A model generated the notes under the pieces. The model did not search any database and was not told the origin of the DNA. It saw nothing but the letters and a program-made list of their open reading frames with translations. The position numbers and the translations under genes are program-made. A stretch of DNA of 64,000 nucleotides from Trochalopteron elliotii (Eukaryota > Chordata > Aves > Passeriformes > Leiothrichidae): positions 1,487,349 through 1,551,348 of the forward strand of contig JANPWX010000075.1 in assembly GCA_024734555.1 (NCBI GenBank), written 5' to 3'. This document shows positions 57,861 through 64,000 of the stretch, one piece after another (the first letter of the stretch is position 1; each line of letters starts with the position of its first letter).

Positions 57861-60032
57861 GCCAAAGGGCAGAGAAATGGTGTAGCAGAGAAAGCAGGAG
57901 CCTTTTGCTGGCCTGTAAGGGGGCTGGGTGTGTAGAAGAATTCATTTTAGTTTGATGCACAGACTCTCTCTGATGTTTCAAATGGATTTCACAGTGCGGC
58001 TGCATGGGGACTCAGAGGATCAGAACCATCAGAAATGGGGTGAAAACAGGTCACCTTGTTCCCGGAGTGGGTCACCTCATTCTCATCCTGGCCTGGAGAT
58101 TTTCTTAGGCTTTGGATTTTCAGCTTAGAGCATTTGTTTGTACTCGAGCTGCTTCTGGCTTTCCCGTGAGCTGTGGGCTCCCTGTCCCCACTGCTGTGGG
58201 CAGCAAATCTGCAGAAGCAGCTGCTGGGGGAGGTGAAGCTGCTCCATGTATGGCAACCACTCCTGGGCCTGGATAGTGTGGGGTATCATTGATGGCTGCC
58301 TTCCTGGACGTATAGACTCAATTAAAACTCTTTTTATTGATAAACCATATCTCACTACTGTCTTACTGGTGGTTAAAGAACAATTGGAGTGTTTTCCCTC
58401 CAGATCTGCTAGGGGCGAGCAAAGGACTCAGCAAAGAAAACTCTCTGAAATAAATTAGAAAGTCAGCTAATGTCTGAAAGCTGGAAAACTATCAACCAGA
58501 TCCACTTGTGGCTCTGACATTTCTGGTCAAGCCTCTCTCACCTGTTGTACGTTTGGTGGACTCAGAATCACTGCTGTGGAGACAGGAAAAGAGAGCCAGC
58601 CCTGGATATTTGCAGTGTCAGAAGCATGCTGGGCTGTAGAGTAAGTGGGTTGTCTTGTTAGACAAATTTGTGGTCCTTCAAGAACTGCTAAGGAAATTAA
58701 TTAAAAATTACAGTCTCTAATTGGGTACATGACTGGAAAGCCAATGTCCTATGTACTTGAGGTGTAGAGCAGTACAAATTCAGATTGCAATCGCTGTTTT
58801 TAATACCCTTCCTGACTTGCCCTGCAAAGACTTCCAAGTTTTGACCCACTTCAGGCATTAATGAGCTCATCAGCTCCTCCCAAGGCCCATCATCCCTCTG
58901 CTGCTTGTGAAACAGGTTTCTGTTGCCCTGGGAAAGAAGTTCCCACCCCACAGCCCCTGCTCTCACTGTCAGTTTCTGAACTGCTTTTTTGTGTGCCATT
59001 TCTCCTTGGAAGAGGCTGTGAAGTGATTTCTGTGCTGGCCACCCATGATCCTTGAATATTTTGCCAAAGTCCAGCAGGTGAAGGGGGGAATCATGTCCCT
59101 GATTTGTTAACCATGGTTCTGGGTGTGGATCAGAACAGTAGAGCCTGGAGAAAATCCAGCCCTTCTCCATCAGCTCTTCCAACTGTCACCCCCCATCATC
59201 ATTTTCCTTCTTTGATTAAAGAGCAACGTGGATTCAGAAACCCCCAACAAAGGGCAGCCTTTGGTGGAAATGTCATTAATCTGAACCTGGCTCCATATTT
59301 GTTTTAAATTAAAATTCTGGAGGAGCCCATGTGCTTTTCATATTCATTCTTCCTCACCACAAAAGGGACTGGCCCAAGATGGACATTTCTGAGCTGCTCA
59401 GATGGCGAGGTATTAGAGTAATTACAATTATCAGCACTGAGATTAAGGGATTTGGGTTGAGAAAAGAGGGAATTGAGGAATGAAGAAGCAGAAGGAAGGC
59501 AGAGGAAGAAAAGAAAAATGCTTCAGTGCCTTGCAACATAAAACCAGCTGCTTTTCAGGCCATCAGCTCCTCCTGTCTGCTTTATTTTTAGTGACCACAG
59601 TCTCAGATACCATGAGAAGTCCTTGTGGATGGAAAGGAGGCCCCCCAGTTCTGCCAGCTTTAGAATCCAGCCTGACTCTAATGCTTGCTCGAGGTTTGCC
59701 AAACATTCAGGGAATAGCAAAGGCTCTTGCAGTGCTGTTTGTAGAAGGTTTAATAGGTCAGTCTGTTCTTTTTGGCTTTGCTGAGCCGCGTTCCTGAGCC
59801 AGGCGTTCTGACTTGGCCAAACTGCTGATACAGTCACTGGGGCTGACTGATGGGAACTGCCTGGCCTTGCCTGGCCTTGAGGCTGCTGGCCTCCCTCTGA
59901 GGGGTTCAGGTGGGAGATAGATACAGAAATCCCTTCAGAACAGAATATCAGAGCTCCCATTCAGGAATATCAGGGCTCCTGGTCCTGTGCTTGGTGCTGC
60001 TGGTGCTGAGCCTGGGAGCTCCACACTTTATG
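57861..60032. other. non-genic
   Basis: Unique-looking. The 161-residue minus frame at 58697-59182 and 145-residue minus frame at 59523-59960 show no domain. No element recognised. Confidence 0.42.
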
Positions 60033-60036
60033 TCCT
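60033..60036. repeat. target site duplication, left
   Basis: TCCT at 60033-60036 is repeated at 60471-60474 immediately after the LTR, a perfect 4-bp duplication. Confidence 0.85.
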
Positions 60037-60470
60037 TGATGCCTGGAGAGGGTGCCTGGAACAGAGGCTAGACAGAGTTAAAGGGATAAAGTAGGGATTT
60101 ATTAAAAAGCCTTTAAGGATACACCTTGGGCAGTACAAGAGCCTGGCCATGGCTCCACCCAAGATGGACAGTGGGTCATGATTTTTCACACTTTTATAAG
60201 TTTTGGTCCATTTACATATTGGAGTTAATTGTCCATGACACCTCCAGGTTATGCAGTCCCATCCTCCCAGTTTGCTCTCCTCAATTCACTGTTTTTGCAC
60301 TTTCTGGGCCTGAAGCTGTAATGGTGTCCTTGGTTCTGGGGCTGGAAAAGGAATTGTTTTGTTTGACTGAGCTGTGAGGAGAACCTGCTAACACTTTATA
60401 TGGAGTTCAGAGTTGTATACTAATGCAGTGCAGAATCTGGCAAATATGGAAGCTAAGACTTAAGGCATCA
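60037..60470 (-). mobile_element. complete solo LTR, TGATGCCT/AGGCATCA family
   Basis: A 434-bp LTR with 8-bp terminal inverted repeats, TGATGCCT at the left and AGGCATCA at the right, and a perfect 4-bp target duplication TCCT. On the minus strand it shows ACTTATAAAAGTG (TATA box, near 60190-60203) followed about 90 bp later by AATAAA (plus-strand TTTATT at 60098-60103), so transcription would run right to left. A 4-bp duplication fits gammaretrovirus-like (ERV1) elements. No internal region is present, so recombination left a solo LTR. Confidence 0.88.
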
Positions 60471-62171
60471 TCCTCATTTAATGGAAATCCTATCCTGGGT
60501 TTTCTCATTAGCATGAGCAAGGAGGGTTCATTTGATGCAGGTTTCATAAGGATCTTTCCTCCATGTGTAGCACTGACTTCTCTTTTACCTGATCTTGGTG
60601 CCCTTCAGAGCAGGACTGGCTCACAAAAACTTCAGTGTTAGCAGGATACAGAGATTTTATATTTTTATGCTCTACTGAGGGACAGTGAGTTCAGACAGAA
60701 TGATTCCTAACAGGAGACCCCACTCCTCATCCTCATCCTCCAAGCTGGTGTGGACTGCAGTGGTCACTGGCATTGGGAACAGCCCAACTCCACCCCTGTG
60801 CTCTGGGCTGAACGTGCCCCAGAGTTGAGGTTTCTGCAAGAGCAGGTTTTTCTGAGGTCATGCAAACCTGACTTTACAAAAGCTTGTAGATCACCCATAT
60901 TTTTTGAAGGACATCCCCAATAAAAGGCCTGGTCCAAATTGGAACAGGCAGGGAAGATTTTTTAAGGAAAATTTTGCTTGAACTGTTTAACTGAGCTACA
61001 AGTTATTTTTGTATCCTCATCCAAGAAAGTGGCAGGCCGTTTTAGATATAAATTAAAGAGAAAATATTGCTGAAGGCAGATTGTTCACCTGTAAAATCTC
61101 ATCTCAAATCATTAAAGTTTGGCAAAGCTGTGTAAACAACTGAGGCTAAGAAACATTCAGCAGCTTTAAAACTTGATACTGTACTGCAGATATTCACAGG
61201 CAATTACATCACGTCAAAATAAAAAGTTTTAACTAATATTAAGAAAATTTATGATTAGAACAGGCCAGAATTGGAGTTAGTGCCTTGTATAAAAGTAGGT
61301 ATGATTGCCTTTCGTTATGGTTACACACTATTTTTTTTTTTTTTTTTGCAAATACCCTATCAGAACCTTGTCAAGCATTAAGTGGTAAGAGGGGAATAGC
61401 CTGAATAAAGGATGTGCTATTGGATGTTTATGCTGCCCCTGAGAAACACTCCACAGTTCACTGTCAGTAGTATCTTGGGACTCTTTCTCAGGAATGTAAT
61501 AAGCTAGCTACATGCTAAAATTCAGAATCTATTTGTTTTGGACCTCTGAGATCTGGAGCTCTGTGATTCACTGCAAAGGCAAAGCTGTCCCAAAACTGAC
61601 CTGAAGGATCTTACTGCACATTTTGGTGAAATCCTGGAAGCTCAGAATAGCAGAGGTGAGAGGCAGCTTTCATCTGCTAAACCATCTGTGATTCTTTTTT
61701 TTTTTTTTTAAATCCAAACTGGGTAATTAATATTGGACCTAATGAATTTTGAAAACCTTGATTTTTTTTCTTGTTCCTTTTTGCAGTCATTGCAATCCTT
61801 TTGCCCCACAAAAAATGTTGGCCAAAACAAACTGACTCTATTATACTCTGACACCTCTACACTCTATTATACTTCAACACAGTAATGAAGTGAACAGAAG
61901 TCAGATTCTCTTCAGTGAAATACTGAGAGGCAAATTTAAAACGGTGTTACAAATAATACCTCATAATTACAATGGAAATGATGAGCACCCATAATCATGC
62001 CTCACAGCTATGTTTGCTAATAAGAAGGCAAAGCAGAAGAGTATTGTGATGCCTTTTATATCATTTTCAGTGTAGTCTCCAGTTTTCAGACCAGCTGGAG
62101 CTGCAGCAAACAACCTTCACTGCCTCCAATATAAATAGACTGAGATGCACTGACCTTTGACCCTTTTTTGC
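60471..62171. other. non-genic, AT-rich
   Basis: AT-rich throughout 60950-62160, with T runs at about 61331-61348 and 61692-61711. Blocks near 61040-61250 and 61900-62080 have enhancer-like motif density (CAATTACATCACGTC, CCTCATAATTACAATGG) but little CpG. No gene or LINE recognised. Confidence 0.4.
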
Positions 62172-62227
62172 TTTACTAGATTATCTTTAAAGTCCCTTCC
62201 AACCCAAATATTCCATGATTCTGTGGT
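62172..62227 (+). mobile_element. CR1 3' tail remnant
   Basis: TTATCTTTAAAGTCCCTTCC, AACCCAAATATTCC and the tail ATGATTCTGTGG are a minimal CR1 3' terminus of about 55 bp. Confidence 0.88.
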
Positions 62228-62311
62228 GGTGGCATTGGCAAGCATGGGTTTGTTGCCCTCTTTTGGATGCTGCTGCATCTTTTCCTCTCTCAGCTCACAA
62301 AGATAAGGTAA

Positions 62312-63182
62312 TGATGCCCTAAGTTTTATCTTTCATATTTTCCAGATTCTGTACTGCATTGCTATGTAACTCTGAACTTCATATAAAGTGTTAGCAACTT
62401 TTCCTTGCATTTTAGTTAGACAAAATAATCCTTTTCCGGCCCAAAACCCAAGGAAAACAGTTACAGCTTCAGACCCAAAAAGTGCAAAAACCAGCAAATT
62501 GAGGAAAGCAAACTGGGAGAGATGCCTTAGAAAGGCTGGAACAGATACTGGAGAGAACTAGAGAATAAAGTAGGTATTTATTAAAAGGCCTTTAAGGACA
62601 CACCTTAGGCAGGGCAAGAGCCTGGCCAGGGCTACACCCAAGGTGGACCCAAAATGGTCACAAAATGGACAAACCTTCATGAGGTCTCGTTTTATAAGTT
62701 TTATAAGTTTTGGACCATTTGCATTTTGGGGTTTAATTGTCCAATTACAGCCTCAGGTTATGAGGTCCCATCCTTCTTGTTCCTCCCTTCAGCCCACCTT
62801 TGTGCTTTTGGGTCTGAAAGTTGTCCTTGGTGTGCAGCAGGAAAAGGATTTGTTTTGTGTCCCTGCTCTGTGCAGAGCTGAGTGGCACTGAATGTGAGCT
62901 CAGAACTGCAGCCCTGGGCAGCACAGAACCTGAAACACGTGAAAGATAAAACTTCAGGCATCAGGAGGATGGGACTTCATAACCTGAAGCTGTAATTGGA
63001 CAATTAACCCCAATATGGAAATGAACCAAAACTTGTAAAAGTGTGAAAACTCATAACCCGTTGTCCATCTTGGGTGTAGCCTTGGTCGAGCTCTTGTCCT
63101 ACCCAAGGTGTATCCTTAAAGGCCTTTTAACAAATCCCTACTTTATTCCTTTAACTCTGTCTAGCCTCTGTTCCAGGCATCA
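62312..63182 (+). mobile_element. LTR of the TGATGCCT family, split by a nested LTR
   Basis: The outer copy is in two pieces, 62312-62519 and 62968-63182, about 423 bp in total. Its left end is TGATGCCC and its right end AGGCATCA. It runs opposite to the copies at 60037 and 62520, and its 62345-62519 part is close to the reverse complement of 60257-60440. Joined in order, the pieces follow the solo LTR at 60037-60470 without a gap. Flanks GTAA and GTTT may be a worn target duplication. The poly-A signal has decayed to AACAAA. Confidence 0.85.
62520..62963 (-). mobile_element. nested LTR inserted in the outer LTR
   Basis: A 444-bp copy of a sister subfamily. It begins AGATGCCT (first base changed from the TGATGCCT end) and finishes AGGCATCA. 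It is flanked by GGAG at 62516-62519 and GGAG at 62964-62967, a 4-bp target duplication of the outer element's own sequence. The half corresponding to U5 and R resembles 60037-60250, while U3 is distinct. The TATA region is tandemly doubled with a 9-bp period near 62691-62710. Confidence 0.87.
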
Positions 63183-64000
63183 GTTTGTTGAAGCTGGAAG
63201 CTTCCCAGCCATTCTCCTGCTCTGGTGTGAGCTCTGCCTTGCATCCTCACAGTGCTTTTAGTGGCATTCCTGGAACTGTGGTGTCTGGGGAAAAGCCCTG
63301 GAGGGTTGCACAGCATTAGCATGCTGACAGGGAGGTAATGCATGGAAAGCATTTGACCTCCTTCTGGCTCCTGTGGCTGGGAGGGCTCTGATCTCATTTG
63401 CAGCAAGGCAAATCCAGAGTAGCTATGCTAAGCACATTAAATTTAGTGGAGTTACTCTGAGTTTATGGTTCTGCACCTGGTACATGGGAGATGTCACCAG
63501 CAGCCTTTCTGTGAGGTAAAGGAAGGGAGTAATGAAGACAACTTGCAACTGAAAGGAAGAAAACTGTTCTCAACAACAGGTCTTTTGCAGGGATGTGAAA
63601 TTTATTGGGAGTTGCTGCAGGCTTGGCTTTATTTAAAACCAGCTCACACCTTTGTTGCTGGAAATAAGGAATTAGGGATCTACAGGCAATGAGTTTTTGA
63701 AACATTTCAAAGGCTACCTGGGGCCTGCCTGGAAGAAGTGGTTCCTCAGAGCAGTTTAGAAAAAGTTGAAGTATGGGGAAGGCTGAGCTTTTACTTTCTC
63801 ATTTTTCCCTTTTTATGTTGGAAGGGAAAATGGGGAAGACTCAAAAAACCCCCAAAATAAATGACAAAAGAAGAGGGGAATGAAAACTAAAGCAAATTTT
63901 TTAAAATTACTTGGAAGAGTTAAATAGTAGCTGTTGCCACATTTTAAAACTTTTCTCTCTGCATTTGTAAAACACCAGTGAAAGATCCACCATGCATTTC
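63183..64000. other. non-genic
   Basis: Unique-looking; A-rich near 63835-63905. Nothing recognised. Confidence 0.45.

Overview
The window looks like nuclear DNA of a bird, most likely a songbird or close relative. The transposable elements are chicken-repeat-1 (CR1) LINE fragments, mostly 5'-truncated with octamer-like 3' tails instead of poly-A, together with solo LTRs of endogenous retroviruses whose layouts I recognise from passerine genomes. No Alu/B1-type SINE or L1 was seen. Family names come from memory and were not searched.

I found no protein-coding gene, rRNA, tRNA, CRISPR array or bacterial-type operon that I could support. The longest open frames are uninterrupted by chance, lie in repeats, or begin at non-ATG codons, and none shows a recognisable domain. 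The window is best read as intergenic or intronic DNA, probably part of a gene desert around a developmental gene. The basis is several AT-rich, homeobox-motif-rich blocks that keep CpG dinucleotides better than their surroundings, as conserved non-coding enhancers do. The main ones are at 1880-2110, 2625-2780, 7540-7920, 13900-14260, 17930-18345, 19350-19990, 27040-27560, 35190-35420, 49130-49420, 51405-51610 and 57195-57860. Conservation itself could not be tested.

Layout: 1-8000 holds an old CR1 relic, a younger CR1 and three candidate conserved blocks. 8046-8480 is a (CCAT)n microsatellite abutting a CR1. 13015-15660 carries two LTRs, one containing a 70-bp minisatellite. 17.9-20 kb is candidate regulatory DNA. 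21982-22605 has a (GGGTA)n tract followed by an ERVL-type solo LTR. 24.9-25.7 kb has a CR1, an ERVK-like LTR and a strong hairpin. 29.1-30.1 kb has an LTR with internal repeats, then a CR1. 37.4-41.8 kb has one young and two very old CR1 copies, the larger keeping a decayed reverse-transcriptase stretch. 47.1-52.7 kb is CR1-rich, with an LTR between two partial copies of the same CR1 segment. 60-63.2 kb holds three copies of one LTR family, one nested inside another in opposite orientation.

The most notable structures are the LTR-in-LTR nest with its 4-bp target duplication, the pentameric G-quadruplex-prone tract, the 24-bp hairpin and the CpG-retaining candidate enhancers. I saw no convincing new gene system.
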